The position numbers and the translations under genes were made by a program. A stretch of DNA of 64,000 nt, taken from Acidobacteriaceae bacterium. Lineage in GTDB: Bacteria > Acidobacteriota > Terriglobia > Terriglobales > Acidobacteriaceae. This document shows, in pieces, positions 39,672-48,671 of this stretch (position 1 is the first letter of the stretch; each line of letters starts with the position of its first letter). Under the pieces are notes generated by a model, which worked only from the letters and a program-made list of their open reading frames with translations, ran no database searches and was not told where the DNA came from. The stretch spans positions 1 through 64,000 of the forward strand of contig JANXZS010000093.1 of assembly GCA_025355385.1 (NCBI GenBank). The letters run 5' to 3'.

Positions 39672-42308
39672 ATGCATGAGGAAGCGAGTGGCATGGTCGA
39701 TCCCGGCAACACGACATGGATTCAGAAACCCGCGAATGCCACATTGGCAGGAGAAGTGCCGTGTGCAGATGAGCCTATACATATGCCGGGTAGCGTGCAG
39801 CCCCACGGATTTCTTCTGGGGCTGGACCCCGAGAGTGAGCGGGTGATCTTTGCCAGTGAGAATGCGGAAGACTTCCTCGGCATTCCACTGAAGCTCCTGC
39901 TCGGCGCAACCCTCGACCTATTTCTCGAGCGAGAGCTTCTGGCCTCTGTACGCATTCTGAGATGTGCAATTGATCCGGATGGACTCGTCAGTTATCTCGG
40001 CACCTTCCCCGTGCGAGGGGAGCTCTGTAGCGTTATCACCCACTGTGTTGGCGGCCGCCGTGTCCTTGAATTTGAACGACAGGATCGTCTTGTCGGCCCG
40101 GAGACGATGAATGCGGTCATCACGAATTTCGTAGGAGCTCTTAGCACGCTGGAAACAGAGGCAGATCTGTGCCAGGCAATCACAAAGCAGATCCAGGGTC
40201 TCACCGGCTTTGATCGAGTGCTGCTTTACTGCTTCGACTCTGCCGGACACGGCACAGTACTTGCGGAGGAAAATAACGGGGTCCTGCCCAGCTACCTGGA
40301 TCTGCGTTTTCCGGCTAGTGATATTCCTGCCCAGGCACGGGCTCTCTACGTCTCGAATACTGTCAGAATCATCCCCAACGCCAACTATGCCGCCGTTCCC
40401 ATCCGCGGGCTAACCGGGGAGGCGCCGGAGCGGTTGGACATGTCACTCTGCGTTCTGCGCAGCGTCTCCCCGGTTCATCTTGAGTACATGCGGAACATGG
40501 GAACCAGCTCGTCCATGTCCGTCTCCATCATTTCCGAGGGGCGGCTTTGGGGATTGATCAGCGCCCATCACGCCCAGGCCTGCGTGGTGCCATATCTCGT
40601 GCGCAGCGCGTGCGACATGCTCACGAAGATGGTGGCTGCGCACCTTACTGCGTTTCGAAGTGCCTCGAAGTTCCGCACCATGGTGCACTTTCACGAAGTC
40701 CAGAGGAGAATGCTGACTCAGATCGCGGCCGAGAACAACTACAGGTCTGCTATCGCCACGCAGATGGCTTCTCTGATGGAAGTTACGGCCGCCGAGGGCG
40801 CTGTGCTTGCGGTCGATGGCCACTTCGACCGCATCGGCGAGACGCCGGAGGTAGACGTACTGCGGCCGCTTATCGAGTGGCTCGACAGCCGTTCCGGTCT
40901 CGATCTCTACGAGACGAATCACCTCAGTTCGGAGTTGCCCTGGACAGCCGGCCTCGCCGCCGTTGCCAGCGGCCTGCTCGCGATCCGCATCTCGGATGTC
41001 CGACGCCAGTATGTGTTGTGGTTCCGGCCTGAGGTGGTCCGCACCGTGCGCTGGGCGGGCGAACCACTCAAGCAGGTAGACGAGACGATGAATCTGCATC
41101 CCCGAACCTCGTTTGAGGTATGGAAAGAGACGCTGCGGGGCCAGAGCACGCCGTGGAGTTCCGTGGAAATCGAATCCGCGCGTGACTTCCGGGGAGCGCT
41201 TACAACCATCACCCTGCGGCGCGCAGAAGAAGAAGCGGCGTTGAGCGAGGCTCGCTTCAACAAGCTTACACATGCACTCCCCATGAAGATCTTTGCGGTA
41301 ACCGACGATGGACAGCTCTCCTACGTCAATGACCGTTGGAAGGATGAGGGCCATGGAGAGCAAGGTCTATGGTATGAGCGCGCAGGACTGATTGCCGACG
41401 ATACCGCGCGCAGTGCGGCTTCATGGAAGCGCGCTGTAGAAGCGGAGACGGAATTTGAAGAAGAGGTTCGCCTGGTCACTCCAAGGTCCGGCGCGGAATG
41501 CTGGAACCTGGTGCGGCTCGTCCCCTTCCGTCGAGAGGGAGCCGAAGTAGCTGGTTGGATTGGATCCTGCATCGACCTGACAGAGCGCAAACAGCGAGAG
41601 GCTGCTCTGCGTATCGCTGAAAAGTTGACTCTTACCGGCAGGATGACAAGCTTCCTTGCCCATGAAATTAACAATCCGCTCGAAGCCATCGTGAATATTT
41701 TATATTTACTTAGGAAGGGCCTTCCTCAGGATGCTGCCACCGACAAGTATTTTGAGACCGTAGACGATGAGCTTGAGAGGATCTCCGGCATCGTCAAGCA
41801 GACTCTGCGCTGGGGCTCAGAGAATTCCGATAAGAAGAGCTGGACCACGGCCGGGTCACTCTTCGATGACGTCCTTCGACTCTTCGTGGCTAAGATCCGG
41901 AATCGTGGCATACACGTTAGCATTGAGGGTGGAATGGAGGTTCCGCTCTGCGGAATAGTAGGTCAGTTACGGCAGATCGTCGCCCATCTCGTCTCCAATG
42001 CACTCGATGCGGTCCCCGTTGGGGGCAAAGTGTGGCTGAAAGCAGAGCAACTGCAGAACGAAGTTGAGCTTCTGGTTAGAGATGATGGAGTCGGAATGAG
42101 TACTGTGGAACAGCACTCCCTCTTCCGGCCGTTCTATAGCACCAAGGGGGACCTGGGAAACGGCCTCGGCCTGTATATCTCGCACGAGATTGCGGAGCGG
42201 CACCAAGGCCGAATCCTCATCGAGTCCGTGGGAGGGCATGGGACGACAGTGCGCCTCCGACTGCCGATAGGGCTGAACCCATTATTGATGTCGCCAGAGT
42301 CAAAGTAA
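39672..42308 (+). CDS. bphP: bacteriophytochrome histidine kinase
   Basis: Red/far-red photoreceptor of 878 residues. N-terminal PAS with the biliverdin-binding Cys31 in PCADEPIHMPGSVQPHG; GAF domain with PASDIP (214-219) and SPVHLEYMRNMG (266-277); PHY domain with the tongue PRTSF (477-481). An extra PAS domain follows (about 525-640), then HisKA with the phosphorylated His664 in AHEINNPLEAI, and a HATPase with DDGVGM and GNGLGLYIS. All key chromophore residues are present, so it should photoconvert. No response regulator gene is next to it. Co-transcribed with bphO. Confidence 0.95.
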   Translation: MHEEASGMVDPGNTTWIQKPANATLAGEVPCADEPIHMPGSVQPHGFLLGLDPESERVIFASENAEDFLGIPLKLLLGATLDLFLERELLASVRILRCAIDPDGLVSYLGTFPVRGELCSVITHCVGGRRVLEFERQDRLVGPETMNAVITNFVGALSTLETEADLCQAITKQIQGLTGFDRVLLYCFDSAGHGTVLAEENNGVLPSYLDLRFPASDIPAQARALYVSNTVRIIPNANYAAVPIRGLTGEAPERLDMSLCVLRSVSPVHLEYMRNMGTSSSMSVSIISEGRLWGLISAHHAQACVVPYLVRSACDMLTKMVAAHLTAFRSASKFRTMVHFHEVQRRMLTQIAAENNYRSAIATQMASLMEVTAAEGAVLAVDGHFDRIGETPEVDVLRPLIEWLDSRSGLDLYETNHLSSELPWTAGLAAVASGLLAIRISDVRRQYVLWFRPEVVRTVRWAGEPLKQVDETMNLHPRTSFEVWKETLRGQSTPWSSVEIESARDFRGALTTITLRRAEEEAALSEARFNKLTHALPMKIFAVTDDGQLSYVNDRWKDEGHGEQGLWYERAGLIADDTARSAASWKRAVEAETEFEEEVRLVTPRSGAECWNLVRLVPFRREGAEVAGWIGSCIDLTERKQREAALRIAEKLTLTGRMTSFLAHEINNPLEAIVNILYLLRKGLPQDAATDKYFETVDDELERISGIVKQTLRWGSENSDKKSWTTAGSLFDDVLRLFVAKIRNRGIHVSIEGGMEVPLCGIVGQLRQIVAHLVSNALDAVPVGGKVWLKAEQLQNEVELLVRDDGVGMSTVEQHSLFRPFYSTKGDLGNGLGLYISHEIAERHQGRILIESVGGHGTTVRLRLPIGLNPLLMSPESK

Positions 42309-42358
42309 CGCGTCACCCTCAATGTGGGCATCTCATGGTTCAAAAGGGGGGGTTACAG

Positions 42359-43180
42359 ATGCCGTTTTTGCAGGCGAAGGATAAAACCGAGATCTACTAT
42401 TACGACTGGGGCGCGGGCGCGCCCGTGGTACTGATTCATGGCTGGCCGCTGACCTCAGCGAGTTGGGAGTATCAGGCGGGTGTACTGGCGGAGAGTGGAT
42501 TTCGCGCGATCGCCTATGATCGTCGTGGATTTGGCCGCAGCGGATGGCCTTCGGGCGGTTACGACTATGACACGCTAACTGCCGATCTTAACTCGCTGAT
42601 GGAAACCTTGGACTTGCGCGGCGCTACGCTGGTCGGGTTTTCGATGGGTGGCGGCGAAGTGGCTCGCTATCTCGGGAAATGCGGGGCGAAGAGGGTATCG
42701 AAGGCAGTGCTGATTTCGGCGGTGACGCCGTACTTATTAAAGAACAGCGACAATCACGAAGGTGTCGACAAAAAAGTCTTTGACGACATAATTGAAAACT
42801 TGAAGAAAGACCGGCCGGCATTTCTGCGGCAGTTCGGCCAGAAGTTTTATGGCCGGACCATGGTAAATCACACCGTCTCCGAAGCGTTTCTTGACTTTTC
42901 GCATTCCATGGCAATGACTGGGTCGCCGAAGGCCACGATCGACCTAGTTCGGGCATGGAGCGAGACCGACTTCCGCGACGACCTCAAACATATCACGGTG
43001 CCAACCCTGGTCATCCACGGGACCGCCGACGCAACGGTTCCAATCGAGGTTTCGGGGCGGCGCGCGGCCGCAATGATTCCCCACGCCGAGCTGATTGAAT
43101 ATGATGGCCAGCCCCATGGCTTGAACGCAACCGTACCCGACAGGCTGAACGCGGATCTACTCGGATTTCTGCGGCGTTGA
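42359..43180 (+). CDS. alpha/beta hydrolase, non-heme chloroperoxidase type
   Basis: A 273-residue alpha/beta hydrolase starting at the ATG 42359, which has a G-rich ribosome-binding site. Catalytic triad: Ser in GFSMGGGE, Asp in HGTADATVP, His in DGQPHGLN. The oxyanion region is LIHGWPLTSASW and the conserved DRRGFGRS follows. This set defines the bacterial non-heme haloperoxidase/esterase group, whose physiological reaction is usually ester or perhydrolysis. Located 50 bp after bphP on the same strand; a shared role is not shown. Confidence 0.88.
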   Translation: MPFLQAKDKTEIYYYDWGAGAPVVLIHGWPLTSASWEYQAGVLAESGFRAIAYDRRGFGRSGWPSGGYDYDTLTADLNSLMETLDLRGATLVGFSMGGGEVARYLGKCGAKRVSKAVLISAVTPYLLKNSDNHEGVDKKVFDDIIENLKKDRPAFLRQFGQKFYGRTMVNHTVSEAFLDFSHSMAMTGSPKATIDLVRAWSETDFRDDLKHITVPTLVIHGTADATVPIEVSGRRAAAMIPHAELIEYDGQPHGLNATVPDRLNADLLGFLRR

Positions 43181-43278
43181 ACACCCCGCTGTAAATCCGT
43201 CGGTAAAGCAGCGCTGCGGAAGGCGCAGCTTTATTGGCTTCGCTGCGCCTGCAGGAACAGCTTTGCGGATGCGATCCG

Positions 43279-43396
43279 CTAGGGCAGAAGCAGGGTTACT
43301 GCAAGGTGAGCCACAGACCGCTGCAGGCATTTTCATCAAGAAAATGCCTACATCGCTGACGCTGGATACATCACACGATCCCTGCTTCTGCTCTAA
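43279..43396 (+). repeat. dispersed 118-bp TIR element, copy 4
   Basis: Begins CTAGGGCAGAAGCAGGG and ends CCCTGCTTCTGCTCTAA, with the internal GGCATTTTC-atcaa-GAAAATGCC hairpin. It lies 98 bp after the hydrolase gene and about 95 bp before the YagU-like gene, both on the plus strand, in a gap of 310 bp that holds no other feature I can name. Confidence 0.92.
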
Positions 43397-43490
43397 GCCT
43401 CCGATCTCAACAAAGAGTGGCATCAATAACATTTTCTAGGCCTGCAAATGGCACAGCGCGCACTTACATTCGATAGGGGAGGAGAGATAC

Positions 43491-44039
43491 ATGGCACAGG
43501 AGGATAAACATTTGGTTCGGGGAATTTTGGCCGGTGCGGCCGGAGGTCTGGTGGCCGCCTGGGTAATGAACCAGTTCATTGCGGGTCCCGGCCAGAAACT
43601 TCAACAAGCTGTACAAATTGACCATGAGAACCAGCCGCAGCAGGCACATGAGAAAGACGGCGAGCAGAGCGGCCAACCCAAGGACGACGCTACCATGAAG
43701 GTGGCGGATGCCCTGGTCAATGCGGCAACCGGCGGTCGGCACCTCTCGCTGGACCAGAAAGAGAAAGCCGGTCCGGTTGTTCACTATACCTTCGGTGCGC
43801 TGATGGGGGGCTTGTATGGAGGTCTGGCGGAATACACCAGCCTGGCCACCACGGGCTTCGGAACAGCCTTTGGCAGCGTCCTGTTTTCCGGCGCAGATCT
43901 GATTGCTGTGCCTGCCCTCAACCTCTCGGAGTCTCCCACTGAACAACGTCCGTCTGCGCTGGCCACCCCGTTTGCGGCGCACCTGGTTTATGGCGCGACG
44001 ACGGAGCTGGTTCGACGTGTCATTCGGGCAGTTCTGTAA
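43491..44039 (+). CDS. YagU-like (DUF1440) inner-membrane protein
   Basis: A 182-residue protein with an N-terminal glycine-rich hydrophobic segment (LVRGILAGAAGGLVAAWVMNQF), a charged Gln/Asp/Glu-rich loop (about 38-70), and further small-residue-rich helices (YTFGALMGGLYGGLAEY, FGTAFGSVLFSGADL, FAAHLVYGATTELVRR). This matches DUF1440, whose E. coli member YagU is linked to acid resistance. The AGGGGAGG ribosome-binding site is strong. Its neighbours do not suggest a pathway. Confidence 0.75.
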   Translation: MAQEDKHLVRGILAGAAGGLVAAWVMNQFIAGPGQKLQQAVQIDHENQPQQAHEKDGEQSGQPKDDATMKVADALVNAATGGRHLSLDQKEKAGPVVHYTFGALMGGLYGGLAEYTSLATTGFGTAFGSVLFSGADLIAVPALNLSESPTEQRPSALATPFAAHLVYGATTELVRRVIRAVL

Positions 44040-44138
44040 GCGTGAAGCGTCTTGTGATCGTTGGATCGGTGCAGTAGGACAGGGCTTGACAAAGCACGAT
44101 GGTGGACGCAACTGCATGGCAACGTAAGCCCGCCCGCT

Positions 44139-45086
44139 CTACGTGGCCCTCGCCAGTTCAACAACGGGGGCATAGCGCGTCCCCGTTGCCATCAGCTCTT
44201 CAATGCGCTCCATTGGCTGAATCCCACCCCGTGCGCCGATTCCCCTGCAGTTAAGGGCCGCGGCAGCGCATGCGAAGTCGAGCTGGCGCTGCACCGGCCA
44301 GCCTTGCAGCAGTCCGTAGATAAATCCCGCGTGGAAGATATCTCCAGCCCCGGTGGTGTCCACCGCCTGAACGCGGTAGGCGGGTGCGTGGTAAAGCTGC
44401 TCGCCATCGCACGCCAGAACACCGTCCTCGCCCAGCGTCGCCGCAGTAAAGCGGCAGCCATACCTGCGCTGTAGCGCCGGAAGAGACCGCTTCAGGTCGG
44501 GCTCGCCCAATAGCCGCTCCGGCATATCTCGGCTCACAATCAGGTAGTCGATCTTCTCCAGCAATCGCTCCACACCCGGGTAGCATTCGTCCAGATCGGC
44601 AATCACCGGGATACCCGCAGCCCGGGCCCAGCCCGCCGCCGCCGTTGCCGCAGCCGTGTCATGCCCATCTACGTGCAGAGCGCGCGCGTCCACAATCCAT
44701 TCGCGCTTAAGCTCCTCCAGCCGAAGCGTCAGCCGGTCATCCCGTTTCCACAAGACGGTTCGCTCGCCAAAATCATCGACCAGAATGAATGCCTGCTGGC
44801 TGGCACATCCCGGAGCAGTAAGGATCCTGGTCTCCACTCCCAGCCTGGCAAACTCCGATCGATGCAGATCCGCAGCGCCGTCGTCGCCCAGCTTTCCAAC
44901 GTATCGCGTGCGCAGCCCCCACTGCTGACAAGCAACCATCGCGCTGGCGACCTGGCCGCCCGGCATCACGCTCGCCGAGCGAAACTCTACCTTCGAACCG
45001 GACGCGGGATACCGTGACACAGGTATCAGTGTGTCCGTGGCATTCAATCCCACACCAACAACGTCAATCCCAGGCGTTTTCGTCAT
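44139..45086 (-). CDS. PfkB-family carbohydrate kinase
   Basis: A 315-residue ribokinase-fold sugar or nucleoside kinase from the ATG at 45086. The N-terminal PGGQVASAMVACQQWG glycine motif binds sugar, and the C-terminal signature DTTGAGDIFHAGFI has the catalytic aspartate and anion hole. Substrate is not evident from sequence: ribokinase, fructokinase and nucleoside kinases share these motifs. The open frame continues upstream to 45158 without support. Stands alone. Confidence 0.88.
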   Translation of the reverse strand: MTKTPGIDVVGVGLNATDTLIPVSRYPASGSKVEFRSASVMPGGQVASAMVACQQWGLRTRYVGKLGDDGAADLHRSEFARLGVETRILTAPGCASQQAFILVDDFGERTVLWKRDDRLTLRLEELKREWIVDARALHVDGHDTAAATAAAGWARAAGIPVIADLDECYPGVERLLEKIDYLIVSRDMPERLLGEPDLKRSLPALQRRYGCRFTAATLGEDGVLACDGEQLYHAPAYRVQAVDTTGAGDIFHAGFIYGLLQGWPVQRQLDFACAAAALNCRGIGARGGIQPMERIEELMATGTRYAPVVELARAT

Positions 45087-45276
45087 TCTTATCAAGGTAA
45101 CTGTAAACGAAGCGCACCGGCCCGGAAAGGCATAATCCATTCTTGTCGATTGAGGCAAACCTACACAGCCCTAATAGCACCACCGAACTGTCGAGGGAGT
45201 TCACGTTAAGTCAAGTCAGGAATGCAGTTACTAAGCGGCAGACGGTGCTATCGTGCGCATCAAGAAACATTCGGTC

Positions 45277-46122
45277 TTAATCGCTGTCCGCCAGGCTCCC
45301 GGTCAACCATTTTCCGAGTTTCTCTACCGGTAACCTCACACCCACATAAAATGGTCCAAAAGCCGCGTAGAGTGCGCTGGATTCGTCGAAGCGCATCTCG
45401 TAAATCAGTCTCTTGAAGACCACCGGGTCCTCCGCGAAGAGATCCACACCCCATTCCCAGTCATCCAGTCCAATCGAACCGCTGATCACCTGGCGCACTC
45501 TATCCCCGTAGCTTCTCCCGATCAGCATGTGATCGTGCATCATGCGTTGCCGCTCCGCTATGGGAATGGTGTACCAGTTCACGTGCTCGCCGCGTTTGCG
45601 GTCCATGGGATAGAAGCAAAGGTAGCTCGCAGGCGGGATAGGCGGATACAGCCGCTCCGTCATGGCCGCGCTTTGCCGCTTGAGTACTTCGCTGATAGCA
45701 GTGTCCCACTCTGCTGTGTGCTCCTGAGTTCCATCGGCAATCAGTGCCCCGTAGGTCTTCATTGAGGATTCGTATAGCCCCAACTCCACCACTGAGAGAT
45801 ACGAATACTTCAACGTAAGGAAATTATAGAACTCACACTGGGCAAGCTTCAGCTCCGCTTGATTCAGGGATCGAATCGTATCGCGGAAGTGAATCAACAT
45901 CAAATCTCCCTTGTGTCCGAGCAAGGAATACATGGCAGAACGCGCTGGGCCACCACTACTCGTTCCGCGTTCGATCTCTTGAAGCGTCCGTACCGACTCC
46001 TCGACGATGCGATGACGCTCGGGAGGGGAAATACTCCGCCATGCTTTCCAATCAAAACTAAACATCTGGTGGAGGACGCTGGAACCCTCAATAGTTAGCG
46101 GGACAGGTGGAAACTCAGCCAA
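45277..46122 (-). CDS. hemQ: coproheme decarboxylase HemQ (chlorite dismutase family)
   Basis: Last enzyme of the coproporphyrin-dependent heme pathway: peroxide-driven removal of two propionates of coproheme. 281 residues. The proximal heme ligand should be His198 in MMHDHMLIGRSYGD. The catalytic tyrosine is Tyr171 in CFYPMDRKR, as in Firmicutes HemQ. WEWGVDLFAEDP and EMRFDESSALYAAFGPF are strongly conserved. It lacks the distal arginine context of true chlorite dismutases. Downstream of the suf operon on the same strand, separated by repeat copy 5. Confidence 0.9.
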   Translation of the reverse strand: MAEFPPVPLTIEGSSVLHQMFSFDWKAWRSISPPERHRIVEESVRTLQEIERGTSSGGPARSAMYSLLGHKGDLMLIHFRDTIRSLNQAELKLAQCEFYNFLTLKYSYLSVVELGLYESSMKTYGALIADGTQEHTAEWDTAISEVLKRQSAAMTERLYPPIPPASYLCFYPMDRKRGEHVNWYTIPIAERQRMMHDHMLIGRSYGDRVRQVISGSIGLDDWEWGVDLFAEDPVVFKRLIYEMRFDESSALYAAFGPFYVGVRLPVEKLGKWLTGSLADSD

Positions 46123-46224
46123 TTGATACCTACCTTCTTCAACCTATTGTTCCATATCAACGCGGTCGCAGGAACCCCATCCTCCGCATCGCTTTCCACC
46201 CCCTACAGCAATTGGATTGAAGCG

Positions 46225-46342
46225 TTATAGCAGAAGCAGGGTTACTGTAACGTGAGCCACAGATCTCTGCAGGCATTTTCATCAAGAAAATGCCTACATC
46301 GCTGACGCTGGATACATCACACTATCTCTGCTTCTGCTCTAG
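46225..46342 (+). repeat. dispersed 118-bp TIR element, copy 5
   Basis: Begins TTATAGCAGAAGCAGGG (the only copy without a left CTAG) and ends CTCTGCTTCTGCTCTAG. The internal hairpin is identical to copies 1, 2 and 4. It lies 42 bp beyond the sufT stop and about 100 bp before hemQ, both minus-strand genes, so it is the only copy antisense to its upstream gene. Confidence 0.92.
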
Positions 46343-46383
46343 TATGCAGGACAGGAGAGGACGACAGGTTAGCAGGAGTTTCA

Positions 46384-46914
46384 CTAGTCCAATCCCAGTT
46401 GCAGCCTTGCCGCTTCCGACATTAGGCCAGGATTCCAAGCCGGATCGAAGACAACCTCTACATGGACACTCTGCACCGTCGGCAGGCTGGAAAGCTTTCT
46501 CTCAATATCGGATCGCAGCACATCGCCCATCCCACAGCCCGGAGCAGTCATCGACATTTTGATAGCAATCTGGTGCTCGCCGTCTACGTCACTCACTTCG
46601 CAGGAATAAATCAGGCCGAGATCAACCAGGTTTACTGGAATCTCAGGATCGTAAACAGTCCGTAACTGATCCCACACCAATTGCTCGCTAAAGTGCTCTG
46701 AAGACTCGCTTCGTTCCTGGACCGTCATCCCCAGCGCATCCGCATCCTTGGCATCGATTCGCACCAATTGACCAAATTCGTCTGAAACAGTGTGGCTGCC
46801 GCCCAGGCTTTGCGTGATCGCCACTCGCGTCCCTTTCGCCAATACACGTGGATACCCGCTGGGTATCTCTGTCGCCGGACAAGCTCGATTCAGTGCGATT
46901 CTCTCGGTGCTCAT
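46384..46914 (-). CDS. sufT: Fe-S assembly protein SufT (MIP18/DUF59)
   Basis: A 176-residue protein with an N-terminal extension of about 80 residues before the DUF59 domain, as in SufT proteins of SUF operons. The domain has VYDPEIPVNLVDLGLIY and MSMTAPGCGMGDVL with the reactive cysteine. Proteins of this family help mature or transfer Fe-S clusters to targets such as aconitase or lipoyl synthase. Last gene of the suf operon, 39 bp after sufU. Followed by repeat copy 5, which may act as the 3' end. Confidence 0.9.
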   Translation of the reverse strand: MSTERIALNRACPATEIPSGYPRVLAKGTRVAITQSLGGSHTVSDEFGQLVRIDAKDADALGMTVQERSESSEHFSEQLVWDQLRTVYDPEIPVNLVDLGLIYSCEVSDVDGEHQIAIKMSMTAPGCGMGDVLRSDIERKLSSLPTVQSVHVEVVFDPAWNPGLMSEAARLQLGLD

Positions 46915-46953
46915 TCCTCTCCTTGGCAGTAGGCAGGCGCGGCCGCCAGAAAT

Positions 46954-47409
46954 CTATTCTGTCGACGCCATCTGCTTTTCCCGCAATGCTGCTTGCAGAG
47001 TGTGCCAAGCCAGCGTGGCGCACTTAACCCTCGCAGGAAACTCCGCAACACCTGCGAAGGCCGCCAACTTGCCCAGACCATCAACATTATTCTTATCGCG
47101 CCCCGTCACCACGCCATGAAATTTGTTGAACAGGTCTCCGGCCTGTTCCGTGGTTTTGCTCTTGAGCGCCTGGCTCATGATGGATGCCGAGGCCTTCGAA
47201 ATGGCGCATCCGGAGCCCTGAAAAGAGATGTCGCAAATAGTATCGTCGTCCACTTCAACGAAGACTGTATAGTGATCGCCGCAGAGGGGATTGTAACCCT
47301 CAGCCTTACGGTTTGCCGCCTCCATTACGCGAAAATTCCGCGGGTGCTTGCTGTGCTCCAGAATTACTTCCTGATACAGATCTCCCAGGTCCGACATCAT
47401 GTCCGACAT
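46954..47409 (-). CDS. sufU: SufU-type sulfur-transfer / scaffold protein
   Basis: A 151-residue SufU. Zinc and sulfur ligands Cys43, Asp45, Cys68 and Cys130 match the B. subtilis set (NPLCGDHY, GSGCAISKASAS, RVKCATLAWHTL), and the SufU-specific insertion between the second and third ligand is present (KTTEQAGDLFNKFHGVVTG). In this family the protein accepts persulfide sulfur from SufS. Its start codon shares a base with the sufS stop codon. No sufE is in the cluster, consistent with the SufU-type system. Confidence 0.94.
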   Translation of the reverse strand: MSDMMSDLGDLYQEVILEHSKHPRNFRVMEAANRKAEGYNPLCGDHYTVFVEVDDDTICDISFQGSGCAISKASASIMSQALKSKTTEQAGDLFNKFHGVVTGRDKNNVDGLGKLAAFAGVAEFPARVKCATLAWHTLQAALREKQMASTE

Positions 47410-48671
47410 CAGTCAAAGACCTCCTTCACCTTGTAGATGCCTGTTACCAATGCATCGATTTCCGCGCGCGTGTTGTAAACCGCAAGCGAAGCACGGGCCG
47501 TCGCCGGAATGCCTAAGCGCTGCATCAGCGGCTGCGTACAATGATGCCCAGTGCGAATCGCAATGCCTTGCCGATCGAGGATGGTGCCGATATCGTGCGG
47601 ATGAATGCCCTCCATCACAAACGAGAGCACGCTTGCCTTCTCCTTTGCAGTGCCAATCAAGCGCAGACCTGGCACTGACTGTAGGGCCTCGGTGCCGTAA
47701 AACAGTAACTCATCTTCGTGGGCGGCAATTTCTTCCAGACCGATTGCATTGACGTAATCGATCGCGCTGCCAAGTCCGACAGCGCCGGCCACGTGTGGTG
47801 TGCCCGCTTCAAACTTGTATGGCAAGTCGTTGTAGGTGGTCTTGGCAAACGTGACCGACCGGATCATATCGCCGCCCCCCTGGTAAGGAGGCATGGCATC
47901 CAGCAACTCATGTTTCCCGTATAGAACTCCAATGCCGGTCGGTCCATATAGCTTGTGACCAGAAAAGACGTAGAAGTCGCAATCGAGCGCGCGAACATCC
48001 ACTTTGCCGTGGACGACAGCCTGGGAACCATCCACCAGGATGGGTACGTTCCAGCCATGGGCCATCTCCACCAGCTTGCCAATCGGATTCACCGTGCCCA
48101 AAGCATTGGATACATGAATCATCGAAACGAATTTTGTTCGCGAATTCAGCAGCTTCTCGAATTGGTCCAGTATCAACTCGCCGTCGTCATTGATCGGCGC
48201 GATCCGTAGGCGCGCTCCCTTTTCTTCGCACAACATCTGCCACGGCACGATGTTGGAGTGGTGCTCCATCTCCGAAAGAATGATCTCGTCCCCAGCCCCG
48301 ATATGCTTGCGCCCATACGATTGCGCGACAAGATTAATAGCTTCCGTGGCGCCGCGAACAAAAACAATCTCACTCGGATCGGCAGCATGCAAGAAGCGCT
48401 GCACCGTTCTGCGCGAAGCTTCATAAGCTTCGGTAGCAGACTGAGAGAGTAGATGCACGCCACGGTGGATATTGGCATTGTTCGAGGCGTAGTGCTGCTT
48501 GATAGCATCGATTACCACCTGGGGCTTTTGCGCGGTGGCAGCATTGTCTAAATACACCAGCGGCTGACCGTGCACTTTACGACTCAGGATTGGAAAATCC
48601 TCTCGTATCTTGCGCAGGTTAGTGTCCGATATACCTTCGTCGTGGTGAATGCGGCTTGCAATAATGCTCAT
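47409..48671 (-). CDS. sufS: cysteine desulfurase SufS
   Basis: Type II PLP-dependent cysteine desulfurase giving persulfide sulfur for cluster assembly. 420 residues from the ATG at 48671, which overlaps the sufD stop as ATGA. The PLP lysine is in SGHKLYGPTGIGVLYGK, the cofactor-binding EMEHHSNIVPWQ and the active-site cysteine in RTGHHCTQPLM are present. The TTG further upstream would remove the normal coupling and the GGAAG box from use. Coupled on both sides, to sufD and sufU. Confidence 0.96.
   Translation of the reverse strand: MSIIASRIHHDEGISDTNLRKIREDFPILSRKVHGQPLVYLDNAATAQKPQVVIDAIKQHYASNNANIHRGVHLLSQSATEAYEASRRTVQRFLHAADPSEIVFVRGATEAINLVAQSYGRKHIGAGDEIILSEMEHHSNIVPWQMLCEEKGARLRIAPINDDGELILDQFEKLLNSRTKFVSMIHVSNALGTVNPIGKLVEMAHGWNVPILVDGSQAVVHGKVDVRALDCDFYVFSGHKLYGPTGIGVLYGKHELLDAMPPYQGGGDMIRSVTFAKTTYNDLPYKFEAGTPHVAGAVGLGSAIDYVNAIGLEEIAAHEDELLFYGTEALQSVPGLRLIGTAKEKASVLSFVMEGIHPHDIGTILDRQGIAIRTGHHCTQPLMQRLGIPATARASLAVYNTRAEIDALVTGIYKVKEVFD

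Noticed and set aside
40443-41363. 306-codon minus-strand frame opposite bphP
   Set aside because: bphP has complete phytochrome motifs through this stretch; the antisense frame has none.
45277-46122. Chlorite dismutase rather than HemQ
   Set aside because: The catalytic Tyr in FYPM and the overall sequence match coproheme decarboxylases, and the context is heme/Fe-S, not perchlorate reduction.
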